Both the position numbers and the translations under genes were made by a program. Under the pieces are notes generated by a model, which was not told the origin of the DNA, did not search any database, and worked only from the letters and a program-made list of their open reading frames with translations. Shown piece by piece: positions 1 to 7,605 of a stretch of 64,000 bases of DNA (position 1 is its first letter; each line of letters begins with the position of its first letter). This DNA comes from Clostridia bacterium. GTDB taxonomy: Bacteria; Bacillota; Clostridia; Oscillospirales; CAG-272. The stretch lies in the NCBI GenBank assembly GCA_017503325.1, contig JAFVTI010000030.1, positions 1-64,000 on the forward strand. The letters are read 5' to 3'.

Positions 1-628
1 CGCCGTCCTCGCTGTTTCGTGAGAGGTATCCGTCAAGACGCTCAATGATATTGTCTATACGCACCAAGCCGAAGCCGTGACCATCACCCTTGGTAGTGTG
101 AAAACGGTTTCCGACCTTTGCGAGCTTCTTCGTCGCCGTGAAATTGGTAAACGAGATATAAAGCTGTGTGTTCTTCATATCCATATATACACGGATAAGT
201 CTTTGTTCTTCGGGCAACGCCATACTTGCATCAATGGCGTTATCGAAAAGGTTTCCGATGATAACGCATAGGTCAAGCTCGCTCATTTTCAGCTTGACAG
301 GAATATGTGCATCTACCTTTACCGCTATGCCTTTGGATTTCGCAAGTGAGATCTTACTGTTCAGTATCGCATCTGCCATAGCATTGCCGGTCTTTACGAC
401 GGTATCAACCGTGGAGAGATCGGTGTCGAGCTTATCAAGATAATTCTTGATAGCTTCCATATCTCCGTTTGCTGCAAGCACCTTCATCAACTGTATATGA
501 TTTCGGTAATCGTGTCGCCAACCTCGGATTTGCTTATACATTGTTTCGACTTCCTGATAGTGTGTTTCTATCAGTTCTCTTTGATAGGCAGCTATGCGCT
601 TATCTATGTGTTTTGAGAATATGGACAT
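1..628 (-). CDS. GHKL-type sensor histidine kinase, partial (runs off left edge)
   Basis: About 209 residues are visible and the C-terminus lies beyond base 1. The ATG follows a GGAGG site, and an in-frame TAA lies a few codons upstream, so the protein is complete at its N-terminus and has no membrane segment. A helical stretch carries the phosphoacceptor motif WRHDYRNHIQ (His39). The ATPase domain that follows has the N box NLFDNAIDA and a G box reading TTKGDGHGFGL. It should autophosphorylate and pass phosphate to the LytTR regulator encoded 98 bp upstream. AgrC/VirS-like kinases without a membrane sensor domain occur in Clostridia. The input signal cannot be told from the sequence. Confidence 0.88.
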   Translation of the reverse strand, partial: MSIFSKHIDKRIAAYQRELIETHYQEVETMYKQIRGWRHDYRNHIQLMKVLAANGDMEAIKNYLDKLDTDLSTVDTVVKTGNAMADAILNSKISLAKSKGIAVKVDAHIPVKLKMSELDLCVIIGNLFDNAIDASMALPEEQRLIRVYMDMKNTQLYISFTNFTATKKLAKVGNRFHTTKGDGHGFGLVRIDNIIERLDGYLSRNSEDG

Positions 629-726
629 TTCAGACCTCCGATATGTTTAGGAATTTGCGGAGCAAATTTGGGCGTGAATCCGTAGACTTCAAGGGCGAGG
701 AGAATAACATATTCACGCATCCCTCC

Positions 727-1425
727 TTATGTATGAGATATAATTGCTCGGTTCAACGGCTCGTAAGCCCCTCTCGGCAGAGGAAGCACCGTACCGTCCG
801 AGAGATAGACGTCGGTTTTCGTCACGCGACTGATATAGGTGAGATTGACGATCATAGCTCGTCCTACTCTTGTAAAACGGTCATCAAGGAGCTTTTCAAA
901 TTCTCCGAGTGTGCGCTTTACCGTGTATTCTCCTTTTGCGTGAACCGTCACGTAGTTTTGATGAACGTCGAGGTATTTGACCTCGTGCAGAGGAATACGC
1001 ACCATCTCACCCGACAAGGTAAGATTGAGGCAACGCTCGTTCTGAATGAGCTTTTCGCAGGCTCGGTCAAGAACGGCGTATAACTTCTGCTCGTTCACGG
1101 GCTTCATAAGGTAGTGGAGAGCCGCCACCTCGTAACCCTCGGATATGTAATCGGAGTATCCCGTGATGAACACGATCTGAACGGTCTGATTATCTCGGCG
1201 TATCTCTCGCGCCATTGTAACACCGTCCATCTTTCCCATTTCTATGTCAAGCAGAAGAATATCGTAGGTCTTATCCTCGGCATAGTGAAAGAGGAAGCTT
1301 TCCGCTGACGGAAAGCACTCCGTTTGTATTGCTATTTGATTTTTCTTTGCCCAATTTGTCAGCAATGAAAGCACGTATTCTGCATCGCGCTGACTATCAT
1401 CGCATATTGCTACTCTGTATGCCAT
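727..1425 (-). CDS. LytTR-family response regulator
   Basis: A 232-aa regulator. Residues 1-120 form a receiver domain with acidic residues D9/D10, phosphoacceptor D60 in LLLDIEMGKMDG and the conserved Lys108 in LMKPV. Residues 135-232 are a LytTR DNA-binding domain (motifs YLDVHQNYVTVHAKG and FTRVGRAMIVNL). A GGAAGG site 7 nt before the ATG at 1425 favours that start over an in-frame TTG five codons upstream. It is the partner of the soluble GHKL kinase that follows it. AgrA/VirR-like regulators bind direct repeats upstream of targets such as transporters or peptides; no target is visible here because the window ends within the kinase. Confidence 0.92.
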   Translation of the reverse strand: MAYRVAICDDSQRDAEYVLSLLTNWAKKNQIAIQTECFPSAESFLFHYAEDKTYDILLLDIEMGKMDGVTMAREIRRDNQTVQIVFITGYSDYISEGYEVAALHYLMKPVNEQKLYAVLDRACEKLIQNERCLNLTLSGEMVRIPLHEVKYLDVHQNYVTVHAKGEYTVKRTLGEFEKLLDDRFTRVGRAMIVNLTYISRVTKTDVYLSDGTVLPLPRGAYEPLNRAIISHT

Positions 1426-1443
1426 TGTAAAACCTTCCAAAGA

Positions 1444-2415
1444 TTATAATTCTAAAATGTACCGAGAGCCTTTCTCGGTTTTTTCATAGCTTCGAAAGCC
1501 TACGCTCTCAAAGCACTTTTGTGAGCCGATGTTGAAATCGTAGATTTCTCCAACGTACAGTTTATCGTATCCCATCGTTCTACCACGCTCGACGAGGGCA
1601 GATACAACCTTTTTGCCGATACCTTTTCCACGGTATTCACGCTCACCGATTACGATGGGCATATCCTCTTGCCAAAAGGTAACGTCACCGATAGGCTTCC
1701 ATTTGCCATTTTCATTGACTTCGATGAAATACAGCTCGCCTTTGCCATTGAGGTAGTTATACATATTCGTCAAGGTTTCGTAGGAATAAGGTTCAGCTTT
1801 ACCATCAACAAGAAGAACCGTTTCGGGGTCTTGATACCATTCAATGGCAAAATCATAATTTCCGTCAAAACGGCGCAGGCGGAGAGCTTCTTCAATCTTT
1901 AGCACGTCGTTTATGTAGCTGACAAAATCATTTTCAACCAACTCATAATCAACCGATGATTGAAGCCGACCGAGCTGATCTTTCCAAGAATCAATATTGG
2001 TTCTCACCTTGCGGAAACCAAGTGATTCGTAAACGTGCTGCGCTCTTGTGTTTGCTAAGTTGGTATCGAGGACGATTTTGGAATAGCCATTTTTGAACAG
2101 CCAACCGATCAGCATACTCAAAACCTTTCTTCCGACACCACGGTTCTGACAATCGGTTTCACAGATCTTAATGCCGATTTCTGCAACGCCGTCCGCTACG
2201 TTACGGTAATTGCACTCACCAATGAGACGGTCGCTTTCCTCAATGACCATACGACCATTGCCGAGTCCTTTTATAACTTCTTCCTCGGTCGTTCCCAAAC
2301 CGTTGGAAAAGCCTGCGTGTGCCATTACTGCACCATTATTCCACCAAGCAGTAAGTTGCCTCGCATCGGTAACTTCGGCTTGGCGGATCGTTAGGTTTTC
2401 ATATTGTATTTTCAC
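1444..2415 (-). CDS. Tandem-domain GNAT N-acetyltransferase
   Basis: This 323-aa protein holds two GNAT folds. The first (about 5-150) has the acetyl-CoA loop QNRGVG at 89-94 and a RimJ/RimL-like NTRAQHVYESLGF motif. The second (about 165-323) has EYRGKGIGKKV near 265 and the C-terminal motif NIGSQKCFESVGF. It should transfer acetyl groups from acetyl-CoA to amines; the second half resembles aminoglycoside 6'-acetyltransferases, but the substrate is not determined. The start is GTG in a TAGTG overlap with the upstream GNAT gene, implying translational coupling. It is the last acetyltransferase of the island before the LytTR regulator. Confidence 0.88.
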   Translation of the reverse strand: MKIQYENLTIRQAEVTDARQLTAWWNNGAVMAHAGFSNGLGTTEEEVIKGLGNGRMVIEESDRLIGECNYRNVADGVAEIGIKICETDCQNRGVGRKVLSMLIGWLFKNGYSKIVLDTNLANTRAQHVYESLGFRKVRTNIDSWKDQLGRLQSSVDYELVENDFVSYINDVLKIEEALRLRRFDGNYDFAIEWYQDPETVLLVDGKAEPYSYETLTNMYNYLNGKGELYFIEVNENGKWKPIGDVTFWQEDMPIVIGEREYRGKGIGKKVVSALVERGRTMGYDKLYVGEIYDFNIGSQKCFESVGFRSYEKTEKGSRYILEL

Positions 2416-2873
2416 TATGTGTTCCTCTCGTTACAAAAAACTAGCTCTACTTCAAAAAGATCATTTCGGAGTTGCTTCTTTTTGCCGCTTTCAACAAAGC
2501 CATGCTTCTTATAAAATGCGTTAGCTCTATCGTTATTGCTCAAAATCCAAAGACTCGGAATACCGTTGCATTGTTTTAGTCCATACTGCAAAAGCATTGC
2601 CCCGTAACCTTTACGCTGTTCTGTTGGGAGAACATAGAGGTTTTCGATTAAGCTACCGCACACAGACACAATTCCAACCGGTATGTGATCGATCAACATA
2701 TAGAAGTCTTTGCCTTTGGTTATTTCAGACCGAATATATTCAGTCTGTGTTTCTTCTGTGTGACGGGCAACAAACTCCTCGGAGCAAAAGCTTTTGTGTG
2801 ATTCTTTCCAACTTTCGGAGTGAATTTTGCCTGCATCACGGATATTATTTTCGGTTATTTTTACGATTTCCAT
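2415..2873 (-). CDS. GNAT family N-acetyltransferase
   Basis: A single-domain GNAT of 152 aa. Motif A reads ENLYVLPTEQRKGYGAMLLQYG, with the acetyl-CoA loop QRKGYG, and motif B is NDRANAFYKKHGFVESG. The N-terminus IVKITENNIRDAGKIHSESWKESH is typical of small soluble acetyltransferases. The substrate is unknown; relatives modify small amines, antibiotics or protein N-termini. The stop overlaps the GTG of the next gene by one base, and the gene lies 2 bp after the DUF3795 gene, so it is part of one co-transcribed minus-strand run. Confidence 0.88.
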   Translation of the reverse strand: MEIVKITENNIRDAGKIHSESWKESHKSFCSEEFVARHTEETQTEYIRSEITKGKDFYMLIDHIPVGIVSVCGSLIENLYVLPTEQRKGYGAMLLQYGLKQCNGIPSLWILSNNDRANAFYKKHGFVESGKKKQLRNDLFEVELVFCNERNT

Positions 2874-2875
2874 TT

Positions 2876-3133
2876 TTACCTGTTACTTTCGCTGTACTTC
2901 TTCCACGCAAGCCAATCCTTATCAAGTACGGTGGAGTGCGGCTTGGTCATAATCGTATCACACGGAAAGTCCTTGCACTCTCCGCAGAATTTCAGCTTCT
3001 TTTCTTTCACGCAATCACGGGTGAAGCAATCTCCCGGAGTATGTTCTTCCTCGCAACCACGGCAACCGCCTTTTAAGTATGTCGGACAAGCATCGCAGTA
3101 AAAGCCGCATTTACCCAGTAATTTCTCATCCAT
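2876..3133 (-). CDS. DUF3795 cysteine-rich protein
   Basis: A small protein of 85 aa with ten cysteines in the pattern of DUF3795: CGFYCDACPTYLKGGCRGC, then CFTRDC and FCGECKDFPCD. The spacing suggests metal (zinc or Fe-S) binding; the family has no established biochemical role that I know of. Its ATG overlaps the stop of the TIGR04076 gene (TAATG), so the two are translationally coupled. Such small cysteine-rich genes often travel with acetyltransferases in Clostridia. Function is not inferred. Confidence 0.85.
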   Translation of the reverse strand: MDEKLLGKCGFYCDACPTYLKGGCRGCEEEHTPGDCFTRDCVKEKKLKFCGECKDFPCDTIMTKPHSTVLDKDWLAWKKYSESNR

Positions 3134-3378
3134 TATTTCACTACCTCACCATGGATGCAAACTCTGCCCCCATCAGGACATTTTGCATCAAACTGAAAAT
3201 CTTTTTTGCATCCATAATCCAAGGCAGCGCCATTTTGTAATGCAAACACATAAGGATAAATGACATTCCACAACTCGTGACACAGCGGCGGACAGAGATC
3301 TTCCACAATAAATTCATCTCCTGCCTTGCAATATCCGCTGCGGCAGTTGCTTTCCGTAATTGTAAGTCTTACTTTCAT
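3133..3378 (-). CDS. TIGR04076 family protein
   Basis: An 81-aa protein matching the TIGR04076 pattern: VRLTITESNCRSGYCKAGDEF near the start, PPLCHELWNVIYPYVFALQNG in the middle and CPDGGRVCIHGEV near the end. Six conserved-looking cysteines suggest metal or redox chemistry, but the family is uncharacterised. Its ATG overlaps, as ATGA, the stop of the upstream GNAT remnant. The fossil gene therefore was once coupled to this one. Confidence 0.82.
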   Translation of the reverse strand: MKVRLTITESNCRSGYCKAGDEFIVEDLCPPLCHELWNVIYPYVFALQNGAALDYGCKKDFQFDAKCPDGGRVCIHGEVVK

Positions 3379-3512
3379 AACTTTTTTCCCATCTCAATTC
3401 TAATCTCGTGGCGTTCCGGATCAGTATTAGCGTAGGCATACAGATCAAAGCCAATAATATCAAACCCAAAGCCGGTGCCCAATTTCCAAGGTCGTGCGGT
3501 TACAATACAATT
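3375..3512 (-). pseudogene. C-terminal remnant of a GNAT acetyltransferase
   Basis: About 40 codons remain in one frame, ending LYAYANTDPERHEIRIEMGKK-L, a C-terminus I associate with clostridial GNAT proteins. The part before it (motif A and the acetyl-CoA loop) is missing, and an in-frame stop lies inside the 3' end of the next gene. The remnant's own stop TGA overlaps the ATG of the TIGR04076 gene as ATGA, which is how an intact gene would sit. I read it as the tail of a deleted acetyltransferase left behind by recombination in this island. Confidence 0.6.
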
Positions 3513-4015
3513 TCATACTTGTAATCTTTCATAATAGTATCTGTTCCTCGTTTTTTGTAAGTATTTTCGCCAACAATATTACCGCCACATTTCTGCGCAA
3601 CACGATTAGATGCAGCGTTTTCCTGCCCTACAAAAATGGTTACCTTCTCGGCTCCTTGGGCACGAGCATAATCTATCATTCCTTGAGCGATTTCGGTTGC
3701 ATATCCCTGACCCCAAAAGTTTTTATGCACACAATAAGCAATATCATATACTTTTTTGTCTTCACTTATCATGAAACTGCAAGTTCCTACTCGTTCTAAG
3801 GAATCCTTGAAAACCGGAATCAAATAACAACATTCGTCGTCTTCGCCCAATCCTTCCAACATATGCAAATATTCATCATCTATGTCCTCTTTTGCTTCGT
3901 CCGGTAAATATTGCCCCATTTCCGGATTGTTCCATATACTATATGCCCACAAAGCATCTTCTTTCGTAAAGCCTCTTAATAAAAGCCTTGGGATCTCAAT
4001 ATCATTTATTTTCAT
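3500..4015 (-). CDS. GNAT family N-acetyltransferase (RimJ/RimL-like)
   Basis: A 171-aa RimJ/RimL-like acetyltransferase. The N-terminus IEIPRLLLRGFTKEDA is followed by the substrate region, motif A AYCVHKNFWGQGYATEIAQGM and motif B VGQENAASNRVAQKCGGNIVG. The start is set at the second ATG (4015), placed correctly behind a CGGAGG site; an in-frame ATG at 4030 lies upstream of that site. RimJ/RimL relatives acetylate protein N-termini or small molecules; the substrate here is unknown. It is separated from the next upstream GNAT by 43 bp. Confidence 0.87.
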   Translation of the reverse strand: MKINDIEIPRLLLRGFTKEDALWAYSIWNNPEMGQYLPDEAKEDIDDEYLHMLEGLGEDDECCYLIPVFKDSLERVGTCSFMISEDKKVYDIAYCVHKNFWGQGYATEIAQGMIDYARAQGAEKVTIFVGQENAASNRVAQKCGGNIVGENTYKKRGTDTIMKDYKYEIVL

Positions 4016-4058
4016 AAAATCCTCCGTCATATTTATCTGACTGACATTTATTTCTCGC

Positions 4059-4577
4059 TCACAGCATCAATTCAAACACACCGCCGTCAAACACAATATC
4101 GTTGCCCTCAGCATCCTTGTAGAACGACACCTTTTCGGTTTCGATCTGCTCGAAGCCCAAGGATTTGAGAAGTGCAACGGATGGAGTATTATTGAGTGCC
4201 GTGCCTGCGGTCAGCCTTTTGATGCCAAGTTCACGCATATAATCAATGAGTGCCAAATGGCTTTCCTTTGCGTAGCCCTTGCCGTGGTATGCGGAGTGGA
4301 AGCAATAGCCGATCTCGTGTCCGTTTTCTCGGATGTTAAAGGCACTGTAACCGATCACGGTATCACCAAGGCAGATAGCAAAAAACATATGCTCGGTGCC
4401 GCTGTTCGCACCCGCCCATTTTGCAATTCTCGGCTGAACATCCGCATCATCGGTGATGTGGGGTTTATCGTACTGTGAAAGGGCGGAAGTGTTAAAGTCC
4501 ACCCAAATTTCTTTTATGCTTTTCCAATCGTCAGCTACAACGTGACGGATGGTTAATCTTTCTGTTTTAAGTATCAT
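4059..4577 (-). CDS. GNAT family N-acetyltransferase
   Basis: A 172-aa enzyme starting MILKTERLTIRHVVADDWKS, the usual opening of RimJ/RimL-type acetyltransferases. Motif A is IGYCFHSAYHGKGYAKESH and motif B is GTALNNTPSVALLKSLGFEQ. The first 157 bp (4421-4577) recur 1.3 kb upstream (5751-5907) with only about 8 differences, so this is the intact parent of a truncated tandem copy. The substrate cannot be deduced. A GC-rich hairpin lies just before the gene at 4602-4631. Confidence 0.88.
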   Translation of the reverse strand: MILKTERLTIRHVVADDWKSIKEIWVDFNTSALSQYDKPHITDDADVQPRIAKWAGANSGTEHMFFAICLGDTVIGYSAFNIRENGHEIGYCFHSAYHGKGYAKESHLALIDYMRELGIKRLTAGTALNNTPSVALLKSLGFEQIETEKVSFYKDAEGNDIVFDGGVFELML

Positions 4578-4601
4578 AGTTCTTTTCCTAATTTTGAGGT
4601 A

Positions 4602-4631
4602 GGCGGCGACTCGGCGAACCGAATCGCCGCC
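4602..4631. other. GC-rich intergenic hairpin between two GNAT genes
   Basis: A near-perfect inverted repeat with arms GGCGGCGAcTCGG and CCGAaTCGCCGCC closes on a four-base loop. On the plus strand it is followed by CTTTTGTTA, but the genes are on the minus strand, where the following bases are TACCTCAAAA and not a clear T-run. It may be a weak attenuator between the two acetyltransferase genes. Confidence 0.55.
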
Positions 4632-4641
4632 CTTTTGTTAG

Positions 4642-5571
4642 TTATTCAATATGTGCGTAAGTTGTACCCAAGCCGATGTCAAAGCCAAGAGCTTGATACA
4701 TCTTTTCATCACACGGGGCACAGCATACCGTTAAGCTCGATATGCCATTATCCTTGCACCAAGCCTGTGCAGCCTGCGCTAATTTACGAGCAATACCTTT
4801 GCCACGGAAAGCCGGTTCGATGTAAAAATCCTCATATACGCCCGTGTCCGAGCAAGAGAAGGTAGAATAGCATTTTGCAACGCTACACATACCGACAGCA
4901 CGGTATCCACGCTTTGCAACAAAGAAAGTAATCTTGCCGTCTTTGATAGCTTGCTGAAGCTGTTTCTGCTTGTCCTCTGTGAGTGATTCTTCACCGATGT
5001 CTTTTTTGAAGCCGTTTTCCAATTTCAATAGCTGCCAATCGGTTGGATTGTCCAATACCTCTACGGTGAAAGGCGTTTCATCGTTTGGTGGCAAAATCAT
5101 CAACGGCTCGCTCCATTCGTCAACACCGTTCTCAATGAAACCTACACTTTTCCAAAAGCGCAGGCGGCGATCATTACCGCCATAATTCAATTCCGCATAG
5201 AGTGCGCAATTTTCCTCTGCCCAATTCAACAGAACTTTGGCACATTCTTTGCCTGTACCGTTTCCACGATATTCCGGATACACGCAGTATTCCATAATGA
5301 AGCATTTGCCATCCTCGGAAGTGTAGATCACCGGCAAGGCAAAGCCGATGTCTTGTCCGTTCCGCTGAAAGAACAGATAGTAGCACCGATCTTGCGTTCT
5401 GTCGTGGATTTGTTGCATCGTGGATCGGTATTCATCACCGAGGAAGTAATCTCTTTCCTCTGCGTTTGGGTCGGGAAACATATCCCGCTTGTAATAGGTG
5501 TGAAGCTGCTCCCAAAAGAGCGCAACGTCGTTTTCCGTGATCGCTTCACGGATGGTGATTTGGTTTTCCAT
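4642..5571 (-). CDS. Tandem-domain GNAT N-acetyltransferase
   Basis: This 309-aa protein has two GNAT domains. The first (about 1-165) carries MEYCVYPEYRGNGTGKECAK and RRLRFWKSVGF. The second (about 170-309) carries EDFYIEPAFRGKGIARKLAQ and CDEKMYQALGF. It should be an acetyl-CoA-dependent N-acetyltransferase of unknown substrate. The ATG follows TTTTGGAGGAAACAAA. A 12-codon open frame and a hairpin lie in the 130-bp leader and could control translation of this gene. It is unrelated in sequence to the other tandem enzyme of the island. Confidence 0.88.
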   Translation of the reverse strand: MENQITIREAITENDVALFWEQLHTYYKRDMFPDPNAEERDYFLGDEYRSTMQQIHDRTQDRCYYLFFQRNGQDIGFALPVIYTSEDGKCFIMEYCVYPEYRGNGTGKECAKVLLNWAEENCALYAELNYGGNDRRLRFWKSVGFIENGVDEWSEPLMILPPNDETPFTVEVLDNPTDWQLLKLENGFKKDIGEESLTEDKQKQLQQAIKDGKITFFVAKRGYRAVGMCSVAKCYSTFSCSDTGVYEDFYIEPAFRGKGIARKLAQAAQAWCKDNGISSLTVCCAPCDEKMYQALGFDIGLGTTYAHIE

Positions 5572-5595
5572 TTTGTTTCCTCCAAAATTTTATTC

Positions 5596-5640
5596 GGAGG
5601 GTTAGGAAGCGTGAACCCTCCATACACGACTCATTTTCAT
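5596..5640 (-). promoter_or_regulatory. Candidate leader peptide and hairpin upstream of tandem GNAT
   Basis: On the minus strand an AAAGGGTGG ribosome site precedes a 12-residue open frame, MKMSRVWRVHAS, ending at 5602. Its last codons fall inside an 8-bp hairpin, GGAGGGTT (5614-5621) with AACCCTCC (5596-5603) on the transcribed strand. The released CCTCC could pair with the TTGGAGG ribosome site of the GNAT gene 20 bases later. This arrangement resembles translational attenuators of resistance genes, but it is inference from one sequence. Confidence 0.4.
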
Positions 5641-5700
5641 AAAAACCACCCTTTCTGTTTCATATTTGTATTCAAAACACTTGTAAGTGTTGATACCAAG

Positions 5701-5907
5701 TTATTTCGTTAATTTGAAGGTCAACCCATCGTATTTCTGTCCGTCAACCTTTGCAATTCTCGGCTGAACGTCTGCATTATCGGTGATGTGGGGTTTGTCG
5801 TACTGTGAAAGGGCGGAAGTGTTAAAGTCCACCCAAATTTCTTTTATGCTTTTCCAATCATCCGCTACAATGTGGCGGATGGTTAATCTTTCTGTTTTAA
5901 GTATCAT
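5701..5907 (-). pseudogene. Truncated tandem copy of a GNAT gene
   Basis: The first 52 residues repeat the start of the intact GNAT at 4059-4577 almost exactly, at about 95 percent DNA identity over 157 bp. After IAK the frame switches to an unrelated 15-residue tail, VDGQKYDGLTFKLTK, then a stop. Motif A and the acetyl-CoA loop are absent, so it cannot be an active acetyltransferase. The tail is probably the end of another deleted gene, giving a chimeric fossil. The ribosome site and ATG are intact, so a 68-aa peptide may still be made. Confidence 0.75.
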
Positions 5908-5922
5908 AATTGCGTTTTTTCC

Positions 5923-6450
5923 TTATAGGGTTATCCAAAATCTTTTCAGATCCATGTTTTCATTCGGTTCATGGATCGTGGATTCATAAACGCCGCCGTT
6001 GGCGAGAATGGTTTTTTCGCTACCCAAGTTGCCGTCCATGCAAGTGATCAACACTTGATCCAGCCCGATCTCGCGGCAGTACGGCAACGCCATTTGGAGC
6101 ATCTGCTTGGCGTATCCCTTGCGACGCTCGCAAGGTCTTACGGAATAGCCGATATGACCGCCAAACTTGGAGAGATAGTCGTTAAACTCGTGTCTGACCT
6201 GCAAAAAGCCCAGTACCTTGTTGTCCGCTTTTCTGACAAGCATAAATTGCGTTGCGGGTACAAGCTCTGCGGGACAGGTTTCGGGGCTTTCCTCTAGGTC
6301 GCATTTTTGGATATACTCCATCGGATCGTCGGTACGACGCAGCGGACCGCAACCATCCATCGAGCTGTCTGCAGCCAGATATTCCTTTTTGCACTCCATG
6401 ATCTGCTGTGCATATTCTGCGGTTGGCCTTTGTAAAATCAGTTCTTCCAT
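5923..6450 (-). CDS. GNAT family N-acetyltransferase
   Basis: A 175-aa acetyltransferase. Residues 1-70 form an N-terminal substrate part with AQQIMECKKEYLAADSSMDG. Motif A is GHIGYSVRPCERRKGYAKQM, followed by ITCMDGNLGSEKTILANGGVYES. The ERRKGYAKQML pattern and the EKTILANGG motif are typical of a GNAT subgroup common in Firmicutes. It is the first gene of the island in the direction of transcription and lies about 120 bp from a 50-bp palindrome. The substrate is unknown. Confidence 0.87.
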   Translation of the reverse strand: MEELILQRPTAEYAQQIMECKKEYLAADSSMDGCGPLRRTDDPMEYIQKCDLEESPETCPAELVPATQFMLVRKADNKVLGFLQVRHEFNDYLSKFGGHIGYSVRPCERRKGYAKQMLQMALPYCREIGLDQVLITCMDGNLGSEKTILANGGVYESTIHEPNENMDLKRFWITL

Positions 6451-6492
6451 AACCTAACTCTTTCGTATCTTTCTATGTTCATATCCATTTTC

Positions 6493-6542
6493 CGTAGGGG
6501 CGCACTGTGTGCGCCCGCGGGCGTTCACAGAACGCCCCTACG
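6493..6542. repeat. 50-bp palindromic element, GTAGGG/CCCTAC ends
   Basis: Outer ends CGTAGGGGCG and CGCCCCTACG are perfectly complementary and enclose two smaller hairpins (GCACTGTGTGC and GCGTTCACAGAACGC types). Elements of exactly 50 bp with the same ends and a different inner sequence sit at 30328, 31419 and 32644. It lies between the GNAT island and the radical SAM gene and carries no coding signal. Confidence 0.8.
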
Positions 6543-6570
6543 AAGGAGGCAGCGCCCCCGTGAATCACAC

Positions 6571-7461
6571 CTATATTTTTACGTCTTCCCCTTCAAACTC
6601 GGGCGTATACTTGGCCGTGGCGGACTCCCTTTGCTGCATATAACCAATAAAGCCCAGCTTTTCGGCATGCGCCATAACCGACTCGTATTCAAACGAGGTC
6701 ACGCGGCGATGCAGGTTGGCAAAGGGCGCGTCGGTGGCAAATTCAGGGGTATATTGGCTCATCAGGCTCAGGCGCACGTCGGGCACGGGTACGATCCCGG
6801 CAAGCCTGTCAAGCACCGCCATGGAGTCCTTGCGGCAGCCGGGCAGCACCAAGTGTCGCACCAGCACACCACGCTGCATCATGCCGTCCGCGTCAAACTG
6901 CACCTTGCCTGCCATTTCATACATCTTGGCAATCGCACGCGCTGCAACCTCGGGGTAATCGGCCGCTCCCGCGTAATCCTTGGCAATCTGCGCCGAGCCA
7001 AATTTGAAATCGGGCATCCAGATATCCACGTAAGGCGCAAGCAGCTCCAGTGTTTCGGTCTTTTCGTAGCCGCCCGTATTATACGCAATCGGGATATGCA
7101 GCATAGGCTTGATTCTTGCAAGAATCGGCACAAGCTGCTCGGCATAATGCGTGGGGGTGACCAGGTTGATATTGTGCGCACCCTGCTGTTGCAAATCAAG
7201 CATTTTTCCGATCAGCTCGTCCGCGCCAATCTCGATCCCCTGCCCGCGGTGGCTGACACGATAGTTCTGACAGAACACACAGCCAAGATTGCAGCCCGAA
7301 AAGAACACGGTGCCCGAGCCTCGCTCGCCGCTGATGCAGGGCTCTTCCCACATATGCAGCGCAGCCCGCGCGATGCGCAATGCATTTGTCTGTCCGCAAT
7401 ATCCCCTGTGCGCGTCGCGGTCCGCGCCGCACGCTCTCGGGCATGAAACACAGCGATCCAT
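6571..7461 (-). CDS. Radical SAM protein, PflA-like (COG1313 type)
   Basis: A 296-aa radical SAM enzyme. The N-terminus has CVSCPRACGADRDAHRGYCG, a cysteine-rich segment typical of this COG1313 group. The catalytic [4Fe-4S] loop reads FFSGCNLGCVFCQNY (CxxxCxxC), followed by NINLVTPTHYAEQ and YNTGGYEK. It should cleave S-adenosylmethionine to a 5'-deoxyadenosyl radical. The group is annotated as pyruvate formate-lyase activating enzyme-like, but the true substrate is often unknown, and no glycyl-radical enzyme gene is adjacent. A consensus promoter lies 30-58 bp upstream. Confidence 0.9.
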   Translation of the reverse strand: MDRCVSCPRACGADRDAHRGYCGQTNALRIARAALHMWEEPCISGERGSGTVFFSGCNLGCVFCQNYRVSHRGQGIEIGADELIGKMLDLQQQGAHNINLVTPTHYAEQLVPILARIKPMLHIPIAYNTGGYEKTETLELLAPYVDIWMPDFKFGSAQIAKDYAGAADYPEVAARAIAKMYEMAGKVQFDADGMMQRGVLVRHLVLPGCRKDSMAVLDRLAGIVPVPDVRLSLMSQYTPEFATDAPFANLHRRVTSFEYESVMAHAEKLGFIGYMQQRESATAKYTPEFEGEDVKI

Positions 7462-7490
7462 ATGCAGTCCTCCTTTTGCACGTTTCTACT

Positions 7491-7519
7491 ATTATACATA
7501 AAAAAAACTTTCATGTCAA
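7491..7519 (-). promoter_or_regulatory. Sigma-A promoter of the radical SAM gene
   Basis: On the minus strand TTGACA (7514-7519) and TATAAT (7491-7496) are separated by 17 bp, an exact match to the housekeeping consensus, 30 bp upstream of the ATG at 7461. Confidence 0.85.
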
Positions 7520-7542
7520 GTAAACAATTTTGCACAAAATAG

Positions 7543-7571
7543 TTTACAAAGATACTATTTTGTGATATAAT
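7543..7571 (+). promoter_or_regulatory. Sigma-A promoter of the MscS gene
   Basis: TTTACA (7543-7548) and TATAAT (7566-7571) are separated by 17 bp, about 35 bp before the channel gene. It is divergent from the radical SAM promoter, so the short region serves both genes. Confidence 0.82.
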
Positions 7572-7605
7572 ACCGATAATCCAAATTTGAAAGGAAGTGT
7601 ATCCA

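Noticed and set aside
604..720. Small frame of 38 codons between the LytTR gene and the kinase
   Set aside because: The ribosome site touches the ATG with one base between, and the frame overlaps the kinase start. A short hydrophobic beginning is suggestive but not enough.
1444..6450. Acetyltransferase island as an integron cassette array
   Set aside because: I looked for repeated attC-like hairpins between the genes and found none; several genes overlap or are coupled, which cassettes would not be.
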